A DNA stretch of 64,000 bases from Rostrohypoxylon terebratum. Lineage: Eukaryota > Ascomycota > Sordariomycetes > Xylariales > Hypoxylaceae. The stretch spans positions 124,001 through 188,000 of the forward strand of contig MU385901.1 of the NCBI GenBank assembly GCA_022497145.1, read 5' to 3'. Made by a program: the position numbers and the translations under genes. Positions 11,367 through 23,400 of the stretch are shown here, one piece after another. Below the pieces are notes generated by a model. The model had not been told where the DNA came from. It ran no database searches and worked only from the letters and a program-made list of their open reading frames with translations. The first letter of the stretch is position 1. The number at the start of each line of letters is the position of its first letter.

Positions 11367-12800
11367 ATGACAGCGCCACAAGTAAAAGGCACCAATGGGG
11401 CGCATTGTAAGTATTGGCCGTCGACGTCACTGGTGTGGATCAAGTTCACTTACGATATCGAACAAGTAGCCGCGAACGGAACCGCCAATGGGTCCGCAAC
11501 TACCAAAGTCACGAAACCTAGATTTTTCGAAGACTATGGAATATGGAAACAGGCTCCGATCTTGACTGGGTCGACCAAGTTTGAACCCTTGCCAGATGTC
11601 AAGAATATCATGATTACGGGTGGCGCCGGCTTTATGTGAGTGTTGTCGAAAGGGTTCTGCGCCGTAACTAACAGGTCTTCAAAGTGCATGTTGGCTTGTC
11701 CGTCATCTCACTCTGACTTACCCCGAAGCCTACAACATTGTGTCATTCGATAAGTTGGATTATTGCTCTTCATTGAACAATACTCGCATGCTCAATGATA
11801 AGCGAAATTTCACTTTCTACCATGGAGATATCACCAATCCCACGGAAGTGCTCGATTGTATGGAGCGCTTCAACATAGACACTATCTTCCATTTCGCTGC
11901 ACAATCACATGTCGATTTGAGTTTTGGGAACTCTTACGGGTTCACCCACACAAATGTGTACGGCACTCACGTCATGTTAGAGAGTGCAAAGAAGATAGGC
12001 GTCAAGAGGTTCATCCATGTATCCACCGACGAAGTATATGGCGAGGTAAAGGATGACGACGACGATCTGCTAGAGACAAGCATTCTGTCACCAACCAATC
12101 CATACGCTGCGAGCAAGGCGGCTGCTGAAATGTTAGTGCATTCTTATATGAAAAGTTTCAAACTTCCAGCCATTATTGTCAGGAGCAATAATGTCTATGG
12201 GCCACACCAATTTCCCGAGAGTAAGTTATGGTTCTGAGCAGTGGCAGTACGCACCCTATTAATCCCGAGGCAGAAATAATCCCTAAATTCATCTGCTTGT
12301 TGAATCGACAGCGACCAACGGTGCTCCACGGCGACGGGAGCCCTACTCGAAGATATTTGTATGCCGGTGATGCCGCTGATGCATTCGATACAATACTACA
12401 TAAAGGTAGCCTTGGTCAAGTCTACAATGTAGGATCTCACGATGAGATTTCCAACATCGAATTATGTAGGATGCTTTTAACAGAGATGAGCATCCCCCAC
12501 GAAAGTCAAGAGGAATTTAATAAGTGGGTTAAGTACACGCATGATAGGCCCTTCAATGACCATCGTTACGCTATTGATGCAACTAAGCTACGGCGCTTAG
12601 GATGGAACCCGAATACTTCATTTACTGACGGCCTGAAGATCACCGTTGCTTGGTACAAGCGTTTCGGTGAGGAGTGGTGGGGCGATATCAGCAAAGTCCT
12701 CAGTCCCTTCCCAATTGTTGTTGAGGCTGAGGTGGTGTCTGATAAAGAGGAAATATGTGACGAACCTCAGCGTCCTAGGAAACGCAAGTCGCCTACTTAA
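11367..12800 (+). CDS. NDP-glucose 4,6-dehydratase (RmlB/RHM-like short-chain dehydrogenase)
   Basis: The product converts a nucleotide-activated glucose (UDP- or dTDP-glucose) to the 4-keto-6-deoxy sugar, the first step of rhamnose-type deoxysugar synthesis. Inferred exons are 11367-11406, 11467-11635, 11685-12220 and 12274-12800, about 423 residues. Segments seen: the NAD-binding GGAGFIA of the Rossmann fold, FHFAAQSHVDLSF, the STDEVYGE active-site Thr-Asp-Glu, YAASK (the YxxxK catalytic pair), RSNNVYGPHQFPEKIIPKF, and GDGSPTRRYLYAGDAADAF. The first 40-nt exon is the least certain join; without that intron the N-terminus gains 20 residues. The last ~40 residues are an acidic then basic tail ending KRKSPT, beyond the usual enzyme. 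No partner epimerase/reductase gene lies nearby. Confidence 0.9.
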
Positions 12801-14787
12801 CGGTCATCCAAGGCCCACGCAGAGGTGGTCGATTCTCGCTTACGCCCCCGGTATTATCATTTGGAACGAATGCATTGATGGAGTTATGACGCATATACAC
12901 GGCGCGAACGAAGCCTCGATTTTGGAAGAATTAGAGAGCGTGATCTCTCTGTGTTATTGATACCATGAGGAATGCAAGCTGCACAGGGTTCCTGTTGCTA
13001 TTAGAGGGATAGTTATCTACATGCTGGGGTATTATTCCACCGCACACGGCAAATGACGAATAGATCAAGATTTCTTTTGACCACACATACCCAACTGAGT
13101 AACCATGCTATCTGTACAGATAGAGCCGCAATTCTTTGTAATATGCATGGGCCTTATAAAAGTGTCGGTCAAGATCCTCTGAAAAGGCATTATGACTTCA
13201 ATGGACTTTAGGTTACATTCACATCCGAATGATTATGTCGACATCTTATAGGACTCTTACCCGGGAATATTTTAGGAATTCCGGGCATTATGCATGCCCT
13301 AGGTCTCCGAGCCGGCTTGTTGATTCCAGCGTCTTGCATCCGTGACCGGGGCTTCGGTGCGATGGGCTCCCAATGAGAGCGCTCGAAGTGCCATAAAAGT
13401 TCCTGGAGTGTCGCAGTGCATCTATCGCTTATTGAAAGCGGAATAGATCCGACCTGGAGGACCAGAATTTTTCGCTCGAGTTTTCGGGAACATGTAGCGT
13501 TGCGTTCTGAAACAGTCATTCGATGTCTTCAGTTGAGTCGAAAACTTGTACGCCCCCTAATAATATAGCCCTTCTTATTACTGCGTACACGTGAATTACC
13601 TAGAATATTCGCAAATGCGACGTTATCAGTCCTCAGACGGACGGGAGTCCGAACCCGACCATGGCCCACGCTTTAAAATGCCTCCTGGGGGTGAGGCAAG
13701 AAATGGCAGGGAAGAGGCAACAACCATGTTCCCTGAAATGCGCGAAGTCGACGCCCAGGAACGGAAATCCCACCTATTTGGATCCAATAAAAAATGCACG
13801 CTTAGTCCCTTGGATCTAATCTAATGGGCGTAAGAGGCGGCCAATGCCAATGATTCGGTTTTTTTTTTAAGGCTCGATACTCCAGCGTGGTAGCCCAAGT
13901 TGAAGGGCTGCATATTATACTACATAATACTACCTACACATTATAGTGCATATTATGTAGGATGAGTAACCGAGTGAATAGGGGGCGGTCCGTTGGACAT
14001 GGGTTTAGGCTTACGGATTGCTAGCTGCTAGGGACTGGCTAGGGATGGCAATGACATGTGGCTTATCCCCTGCCCTGGACTCCACGTTGCCGTACGGATC
14101 AGACCGCTCATTGGATCGTGGACAGAAGAAGACGTCGAATGTCGCACCCGGCTAGCACGTTGCCCACACCCCCCAAACCATCCATTTTATCACCACATAC
14201 CACCTGGGCACTGTACCTAGTTTGCAGAAGTTGGTAAGATGATCAACTCGGTAGCCAATCGTTATCATATTCGTCTTTCACCGTCCTCCGCTTCCCTCGT
14301 GGTCCATAATCCATTTTTCCCCAGCTTGTATTAAAAAACAAATTCCAAGTCCCTCGCTCCCGTTACACTAATTAATTAGCAAATCGACTCCGTTTTCTAT
14401 TGTTATATTCGATATGGAGCTAGATTAACGACTTCTCGATCCGTCCCGTCCATGTGTTTATGTAAACAGCTAGCTCCAAATCATTAAGGGCGCTTCGCGG
14501 GCACACCTCGCCCGCTAATGCATCCATCATTCGATTATTCGCGGAGAACGAAAATCCACAGTAAACATTTCCCATTGAACAACATAGCAACGACCGGAGC
14601 ATTCGCAAGCCTCTCTCAATTTTCCGCAAGGCCGTAACACACGTAGGGCCGCCGTCGCTTGCGAATTCGCCGCCCGAGCCACTCGAAATTTCGGAGACGC
14701 CGGCACGATATGAGATTCGCCACGGGACGTAGAAGAGATTGCCTGACTAACACCTCGTCAACCTAGAGGGCCTTCAATGCGACTGTA
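12801..14787. other. Intergenic region
   Basis: It separates the dehydratase from the methyltransferase. It contains an AT-rich imperfect palindromic stretch (CATTATACTAC / GTAGGATG-like) around 13910-13963 and a T8 run near 13860. The two longest open frames (13208-13519 minus, 13591-13824 plus) show no domain-like features. The right end is the methyltransferase promoter and leader. Confidence 0.5.
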
Positions 14788-16390
14788 ATGAAGAGGAAAA
14801 GAGGGAAAAAAGGAAGACGACAGTCCGGGTTATCGGTATCGGATGCGCCAGCTGATATCATGCCGTCGCAAGCCACTAGCGTCACCGACTCGTCAGTCGG
14901 TCCACATAGTACTACCGATAACGCCCGAAGTGTAGGAATTTCTGAGCTCGCGGTGCCGGAGCTGGACAGCAACGTATCTACCGAAGATTTCTCCAGCGAC
15001 TACCTGAGCGCCTGGACGGCGAGCGGCCTGGAACCGGACAGTCGGATAGTAGAGGCGCACGAGGAGATAGCGACGAGCAACTTAGATGCAGCCTCGATTT
15101 ATTCCCCAAGTCACTATCCAGCACCACCGTTGGCATATCGGATAGAGGAACCATATGAGATCGATGAAGATACGTTAGAAGAGGACACGTTGTAAGCTCA
15201 CCATGAGATCATCATCAAAACAACGGAATGTTCTAATAATAAGCAGAGACTCGACACGATCAGTCAACGAACTAGATCTCAATTACGTTATAGAAAATGG
15301 CCGGCGATATTGCGGGTCGTATTATATGCCAAACGATGACGACGAGCAAGTCAGGTTGCAATTGATTAACCAGGTTTATCTGAAGACATTCGACGGCGAA
15401 TTAACGAGCGTACCTTTGGAAGCGCCAACCCATATCCTGGATATCGGAACCGGAGTTGGCGAATGGGCCATAGATATGGCCGAGCTTTATCCCGATTGCG
15501 AAGTGACCGGAACCGATATTGCCAACATTTTTGAGCGACGAGTCCCTCGGAATGTTTTCTGGGAAATCGACGACGCCGAGATAGAATGGGAACGACCACC
15601 GAACCACTATGACCTGGTACACTTGCGAGATCTGGCGGGGTCGTTTGCTGACTGGCAAAGTATTTACCGATACGCCTTCGACTGCATCAAGCCGGGTGGA
15701 TGGATTGAAGTGTTGGATTTTGACGATCACAAGGGAATGTCAAACTTGCATTCCCTCTTCGAACCTAATTCGCTTGTGTGCAAGGTAACGAATGATCTCG
15801 TCGAGGCTGCCCTCATGCACGGGAGGCCACACGGTGTCGCTCACCTAGAGCCTAGGTTCCTGGTTAATGCCGGCTATGTTGACGTCCAATTAACCGAACA
15901 CGCTATCCCCTTGAAAACTGACGATGGTTCAACGGGAAAGTTTTGGCTTCTAGCTATGCTTAACGGCGCTGAGTCGGTCTGCTTGAGACTTCTGACAAAA
16001 TATAAGGGATGGGATCCCGAAGAAGTTCGTCTAGCTTGCGATTTGATAGGCCAAGAAATGATGGCGATGGCACTCAAGCCTCAGAAATCGAAGGGTTTCG
16101 TCGTCAAGGTCCGAGTATTGAAAGGGAGGAAACCAGGTCTGCTTCCACGTTGGTCCAGAGGACCATCTCGCGAACCTAGCCAGCTCATGCAGCAAAAGCT
16201 TATGGAGATGCTGGAGGATACCGAAGGGGAGAGCAGTCAACCGACGGATAATGAAAGCGGATATCTTTCTATGCCATCTGAAATGAAAAGCGGCATACAG
16301 AGTGCTTCTTTAGGCTCTAGCTTTGAACAAGGACGCCCAAATCGCACACAGACAGTGTCGGGTACCACCGAGTCAACGGGTTGTTCATGA
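14788..16390 (+). CDS. LaeA-like SAM-dependent methyltransferase
   Basis: This is a class I methyltransferase of the large LaeA/TAM family of filamentous fungi, whose namesake is a nuclear regulator of secondary metabolism. Two exons, 14788-15191 and 15244-16390, give about 516 residues. The first exon encodes a basic start (MKRKRGKKGRR), then an acidic, Ser-rich disordered region. The join yields EEDTFRDSTRSVNELDLNYVIENG, leading into the typical NGRRY...YYMPND entry of this family. Motif I is HILDIGTGVGEWAIDMAE (about residues 197-214), followed by CEVTGTDIA. Later come YDLVHLRDLAGSFADW and KPGGWIEVLDFD. A Ser-rich tail of about 80 residues ends the protein. It is one of many paralogues usual in such genomes, so equating it with LaeA itself would be unsafe. 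Confidence 0.87.
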
Positions 16391-17460
16391 TAAAACACTC
16401 ATCGCAGAGCGGTTCAAAATCAGTGGCAGCAGGTTTCCCGTAAAACCCCACGAGGACCGTCCAAGGCTGTCCCAACCAACAGAACCAACATGTTTCAAAT
16501 GAAAATCGTCCAAGGCTAAGGCTGTAGCAGTCGCTTACTGTGGCGGAAACAGTAAACGGCCCCCAGAATCGGCGGTTCCTCAACTTATATTTCCAATACT
16601 AGCCGATTAATGGTTCGAGGCATATTGTTATAAAGAACCGTCATAACGAATAATGAATATGATATCCGAGCCTTGAGCCTTGAGCCTTGACATATAATCA
16701 AGATAGCTTCGATTCAACCATCATAATCGATACTCAAGGGAGGAAGCTTAGGAGGGAATATCAAAGGCTTGATAGCCGAAACCCCTTTTATTTTAAGGGA
16801 AAACGTGTTTTTATTTATTTATTTGCTTTTTTATATTATTACAGGTAATCATGGTACGGAGGGGGTCAATCGAGAGAGGGATCTAGAATTAAGACATTTA
16901 GATTCTCGAGACGTGTATGAAGAATGGGTCAGCGCGAAGGTTATTTGTGCATCAACTAGCATACCCATGACAAATATTGCATCCAGGCAGGCAGCGAGTT
17001 CTTTACATAGTATTTGTTATCATCAAGCGCAAATGATTAAGAATAAAAGTATAACTTTATCTACGTAATATCTCTTTTAAAATCCTGTGAGCCCTTCTGA
17101 CACTGGAACATCTTGCAGCTTCCACACTAGTAATTAATATTGACACGCCCTGAGCTAATATAAGCCTGTATTAATTATGCAAATTGCACAAAATTCTAGT
17201 ATGCATCATCCCCCGAGTCTTGTTACAACTTGCTCCAAGTTTGGTATTACATAATTGTACATATGTGGGTATCCACTTTTATGTAGCTTCCCGCGGATGG
17301 GCATCAGCTACAACCTTGAACCTTGAATCACGACCAATTCCACACCTCAAAACGCCTTTCCTGCCTTTTCTGCCTTGACGACGATAATCTAATATTCTAC
17401 GGTCGGGTTGGCGGCCTGTCGCGGACTTGATGATCTAAACATGACCGAATAGACTCGAAG
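16391..17460. other. Intergenic region with a heptamer repeat
   Basis: It contains three tandem copies of GAGCCTT at about 16668-16690. Otherwise AT-rich, with no gene recognised. The right end is the vps18 promoter. Confidence 0.5.
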
Positions 17461-20400
17461 ATGTCGCTAGGTACATCGAACGGCTTCGTCGCCACTAACG
17501 GCGTTCGCGACCTCACCGACGATGGTGCCTTGCCCATTTTCGATGTCGAGCCCGTACAGCTCCAATTCTCCATTGCCGCCGACTTTGTTGCAGCTCAGGT
17601 CGCCAATAATGTCCTCGTCCTAGCCCTTTCTAACGGGCGCATATTGCGTATAGACCTAAATCGGCCCGAGGATATTGACGGTGAGCTCTTTGTAAGATGC
17701 TGTCTTAAAATCAACGATACTAATCGTGACCGCTCGTAGATATCGACCTTCCTAAGCGGGTTTCCGAAGTAGGCATCATCCGGCGCATGTTCCTCGACCC
17801 CACAGCCTCTCATCTGCTCATATGCACCTCCCTCGGCGAGAACTATTACCTACATACGCAATCACGTCAACCGCGGCCTTTAAGCAGGCTACGCGGCGTC
17901 TCCGTCGAGTCCGTAGCGTGGAATCCATCTCTGCCTACATCTACTACCCGCGAGATCCTAATAGGCACTTCCGATGGCAACATATACGAGACTTTTATTG
18001 AAACTTCGACGGAGTTCTACAGGAAGGAGGAAAAATACTTGAAGGTGCTAAACAAGCTTCCAGATGGCCCAGTCACGGGAATATGGGTTGATAATATGGG
18101 CGGGAAGACCGATGTGAGGAGGGTGGTTATCAGCACACAAAGTCGCTTATTTCATCTCGCCGGGAAGGTTGGCCGAAGCGCCCATGAGGGGAGCGGTTCG
18201 ATCTATACGAGATTATTCGATTCCGAACAACCGATTATTCACGAGATTTCCCGAGCCTCAGCTGCTGCTCCCTCTATGCTAGCTATATCGCCAGATTCTC
18301 CAGATGCCGATGCGTATGAGGGTGTGATTCCGGACCGAGCTTTCGCCTGGCTTTCTTCCCATGGCGTCTACCACGGGAAACTCCTGACAGCGGCCGTGAA
18401 TGACCTTGGGAATAAGGTATATGCTGAGTCCAAGCTCCTATCGAGGTCTCAAGTAGTCTCCAACGAGGCTTCGGGGCGAAAGAAGACGGCTGCCGACTTC
18501 ATCGATGCGATCGCATTAACACAGTGGCATATTATCAGTTTAGTAGGCGGTCGTGTTGTGGCGATAAATCGACTCACGGGATCAACTATATACGACCAAG
18601 TAATATTAGAGCAAGGGCAGAAAGCATTGGGTCTCTACGTCGATCAGCAGAAAAACACATTTTGGCTCTTCACTGCCCAAGAAATATTTGAGATCGTTGT
18701 TCGGGACGAGGACCGGGATATATGGCGAATCATGCTCCAACGACAACAATTTGATTCGGCTATGCAATATGCTCATACCCCAGCGCAGAAAGATGCGGTC
18801 TCGACGGCATCTGGAGATTATCTTGTCGAGAAAGGTCTGTTTGTTGAAGCTGCTGGTGTATACGGCAAGAGCAGCAAACCATTCGAGGACGTTGCCCTTT
18901 CTTTCATAGATCATGGCCAAAATGATGCTTTACGAAAATATCTTATTACAAAACTCACAACTTACAAGAAGTCATCTATTATGCAGAGGATGCTGATAGC
19001 GGCGTGGCTCGTTGAGATCTTCATGGCAAAGCTCAACTCTCTCGAAGACTCTATTACCGTGGAAGCAGACTCGACGGAAAACGGGAATAAGAAACAATCA
19101 CGACAACAACTTGATGCTATTCGAAGTGAATTTCACGACTTCGTCAACAAGCATAAATCTGACCTCGACCGCAAGACAACTTACGATGTTATTAGTAGCC
19201 ACGCTCGAGAAGATGAGCTCCTTTTCTTTGCCAACGCTATAAACGACTACAACTATGTTCTATCGTATTGGGTGCAGAGAGAAAGATGGACGGAGACTCT
19301 GAACGTGCTTAAGAAGCAGACAGATCCAGAAGTTTTCTATCGGTATAGCAGTGTGCTGATGACACACGTTGGGCACGAGCTCGTTGAGATCTTGATGCGA
19401 CACCCTAAACTCGAGCCGCGCAAAATCATACCAGCACTTCTTGATTATAATAGGACATTTACGGGGACGCTTCTGCAGAACCAAGCTGTCCGATACCTAC
19501 AATTCGTCATCAATCAACTTCACTCGACGGACGCGGCTGTGCATAACACCCTCGTCTCTATCTATGCTTCTCACAATTCGAAAGACGAGTCGGGGCTTCT
19601 AGCGTACCTAGAATCTCAAGGCGAAGATCCCAATTTCGATCCCGATTTTGCGCTTCGTCTGTGCATCCAGCACAAGCGAACACTTTCCTGCGTACATATA
19701 TACACGAACATGGGGCAGTATGTCCAAGCAGTCGATCTCGCGCTGTCTCACAACGAAGTTGAATACGCGTCCATTATCGCAGACCGACCGATGACGAACC
19801 CGGTGCTGCGGAAGAAGCTCTGGCTAGCCGTGGCGCGCAAGGTGATCTCGCAATCGAACGGGATCAAGACAGCGATCGAGTTCCTCAAGCGGTGCGACCT
19901 CCTCAAGATCGAGGACCTGATCCCGTTCTTCCCCGACTTCGTGGTGATCGACGACTTCAAGGACGAGATATGCAACGCGCTGGAGGACTACTCGCGCAAC
20001 ATCGACGGGCTCAAGAAGGAGATGGACGAGAGCTCGCAGACGGCGGCGAATATCAAGGTCGATATCAAGGGCCTGGATCACAGGTACGCGATCGTGGAGC
20101 CGGGGGAGAAGTGCTACGCTTGCGCGCTGCCGCTCCTCAGTAGGCAGTTCTTCGTCTTCCCGTGCCAGCACGCGTTCCATTCGGATTGCTTGGGGCGGAA
20201 GGTCTTGGAGCAGGTGGGCGTGGGCAAGAGTAGGAGGATCAAGGAGTGTCAGGTCCAAATTAGCAAGGGCCTAGTCAGTGGTGCGAGGAAGGACGCCATG
20301 GTTGCGGAGTTGGATGCTTTGGTGGCTTCTGCTTGGTAAGTTGAGAACCGTCACCCCACCTGGGTACCGGAGAATGGAGCTAATACTTGTGTGTAGTATT

Positions 20401-20481
20401 CTGTGCAGCGACTATGCTATCAAGAGGATCGACGAGCCGTTTATTACCGCGGATGACGATAAGGGGGAGTGGGCTTTGTGA
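17461..20481 (+). CDS. vps18: Vps18 (Pep3), HOPS/CORVET tethering subunit with C-terminal RING
   Basis: This is a core subunit of the HOPS and CORVET complexes that tether endosomes and vacuoles before fusion. Exons are 17461-17680, 17740-20335 and 20397-20481, about 966 residues (yeast Pep3 is 918). The N-terminal half is the Pep3/Vps18 beta-propeller (GILRID-like repeats, TSLGENYYLHTQSRQPRPLSRLRG, VESVAWNP, GTSDGNIYE). A long helical clathrin-repeat region follows. The end is a RING-H2-like finger: CYAC, then FPCQHAFHSDCL, with its last CILC pair encoded by the third exon. A PHFY-type conserved stretch is replaced here by EDLIPFFPDFVVIDDFK, which is usual in Vps18. From about 19,800 the third-codon positions become markedly GC-rich compared with the rest of the gene. 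Identity is firm. Confidence 0.95.
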
Positions 20482-23400
20482 TGGGAAATGGGATTCTTGA
20501 TATGCTGCAAGACACCCCTCGGGAATAAATAGGAGGATCTAGATACTCACCAAATGTCAAGGCCGGGGTCGCCTCCGATGAGACAATTGAGTTGCAATGT
20601 TAGCCGTGGAAAGGACCTCGTGGCATTGTATATGAGATAGGATTGGGGATTAGGTATCGATGATGTTATTATGAGGCAGAGAGTATGCTAGAGAAATTGA
20701 TACCCATTTCTACTATATCTTGTTCTTGGTGTTTACGTTGATAGGTAGCTACTGAGGCAATCAAAGACGTTATCATGCCTCTGTGTTATATTGGTAGAGT
20801 CCCGGTCGGGTCTTGTATTACACTAGAGGCCATTTTTCCACACAAAATTAAAGCTATCCTAGGTATTAAATATTCGATGAAGCTCATATTTGAATCATAC
20901 TTGAACTTTCATTGACATACGGTTAACTCTGCCTCACTGCATAATTTAAAGTAAAGCTATTTCGCGCTTGAGGGTAGTTGGGGCGTGTTAGTCCGACCTT
21001 TGGAGCCAACTTGGAACTTTCTCAGATTGGGGGTCAAAGTACCTGCGAACTCCTAGAAGCGGGCGTATGCTATCTACTCGATACGCCGGAGAGTAATTCG
21101 CACGATCTAAACGCCAACTACCGTTGGTATGCTAAGCTTGGATCAATAATCGCATTACGCCCGTCAATGCCTGTTGTTTGGATGGGTTGGGTTGTCATGA
21201 CTCGACAATTGTTGGATATTTTGGAGTACTCTGGCTATCGGCCGAGAGGCGTGCGAAAAAGATGGCGTAAGATATGACGACTCACTTCGCCTTCTCAAGA
21301 CCAAGATCGGATGACAAATCCTTGCTCGGTGTTAAAGTTCGAGCATTGAACGCTGAGCCGCTTTTAGTGTGCTATTGATAGGTACATACCGATGTGTTAT
21401 ATTGTATTGTATAGTATGACATAATATAGGGAAGGAATACTGCACTTTGTATAGACTTGCCTTTTCATCATTAAGGGCTTTCCCGAATGTTTCTTCGTAC
21501 AAGTTCAAAAGTGTACCTAGTAGTTTAGAAATCCCCGATCCCTAGCATGGAGTGTTAGAGCGAAACAGAAATAGAAGCGTAAAGAGGTGGCATCATGCAG
21601 CGTCGATCAAAGAGCCAGGGGAATCAGATAGCCATGTTTCTGCTCAGCAAGGCGTAGCTGAGCGACAGGGAAGAAAGGTGAAACTGGAGAGGAGATACTA
21701 TAGAATTGAGAGAAGAAAAGCCTTGGTATATATTTCGCATGAATTCAGGATATCGAAATGGAAATGGGGGCTCTTCTGCCGCTCGCCGATGAGCCTCTGT
21801 GGTTACCTAATTATAGATATTAGACATAAGATCCCGGGGGATCCAAATGTACAATACCAAGAAGCGGTCCGTACTCCACGCTAAGTCATTTATAGACGAC
21901 GATGGGATTTAGAGTATGCTTTAAAACAAAAAACCACGTTTCTTGAATTCGAAACGGGTGGATATAATGTACTATGTAAGGCGAGGTTAGTACCAAAGTC
22001 TGCGCCGCGTGTAAGGGGCTTGGCGAAGAGGCTACGACGATGGCGACGTTTTAGCTTCACACATAACTACCTAGGTCCTACTTAGCTAGGTACCCTAGGA
22101 CCTACGACGTAGTAGGTAAGCCTTGAGTAGGTAGCCATGTATCTTAAAGGGGGTGGGTATCGTTATTAGGAAAACTTTTAGAAACAAAGAAACTCACGCG
22201 ACTGAATAACCCTTTCATCTCTTCTCAAGGCCACCGGACGGGATGAAGGGGGGAAAAACTTATCATTGTGGTACAGTTTACGTGGAAAGATATCAATCAC
22301 CAAGCCAAGAATTACACATTCGTCCAATCTGGTCTCAGAGGTTTCGCGTCGGGTGGTTAAACGTGCAGGGTGGCTTGCCGGCGATCCAATCGAGTCTGAT
22401 GAGGATTTATGTTGGATTGGAGGGAAACTTGGAGCGACGTTTCAGATTTTATAGGCAGATCCCCCTCCGTCGCCATCTAGATCGCTGATTGGCGCCTCGG
22501 CTCCCAGTGACGACCCCAGCATGAGATGATAGCTGCGCATCTTAAGACGGTAGTGGAATGGTCATCTAGGGCCATCTAGGTAATAGCTCGCAAGCCACAA
22601 TGCGACATCCATGCCAATCGATGAGACCAAGACTACAGCAGTAATGGAACTATGGGATAGGATGTCGTTGCTACAAGCTCTGGGGAACCATTATCACGCT
22701 GCAGTTCTCGACAAGGTTCAATCGACAGGTTCGATTCGATCGTGTACTCCATCATCCATGTACTGTATACTGTAGACGTCAAATGACTGCCAGGTGAACG
22801 TATTGATAATGAGTATGCATCTAAGACATGCTAGACAACCGCCGATTGCTAAGACATTAGTAGCTTACCCCTGAATTTTAATATCGACTTTCGACTTATA
22901 GTTAGGTAACCTTTGATGACTACCTAGTAGATAGTTGAGCCGAATTCGTCGACGTGCTGACGGCTTACAACCAAACCCTGTTCGGAATTTGTCTGCATCG
23001 CGATGCGATGAAATCCTGCCCGCATAAACTTCACCATTGTAGTCGAGCAAACATTTCTAGAGATCGACTTCGAGGTAGCAGTGCCACGTTGCTTTGGCTA
23101 CATCCATGTGAGTGTGAGTTGTGAGGTGTGAAGTATGTATGAGGTGGGAGAGAGACATGTGCAGTATAATGGGTTGGATATTCTGTATGAGAGAAAGCCT
23201 CAGTGGTAACATGGATGTGTAACCTGGTATTGTCCTTGCGATGCTACAAAGACAGGTAACTTGATATGGATGTTACTCGGATGTTCATTGTTGCTTGTCG
23301 CAGCTCTACAACCTGCCTACTAGGTTAGGTGTATGCAGTAGGCAGAGAAGGTTCAGATTCCAAGGACGGTTCCCTTCATCTACATGATGCTTCCTCTCCT

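Noticed and set aside
13208..13519. 103-codon minus-strand frame with an ATG
   Set aside because: No recognisable motif, no splice partners, and codon use like the surrounding spacer.
20978..21277. 99-codon open frame downstream of vps18
   Set aside because: It starts with TTG, lacks an ATG near its start, and shows no motif; nothing supports expression.
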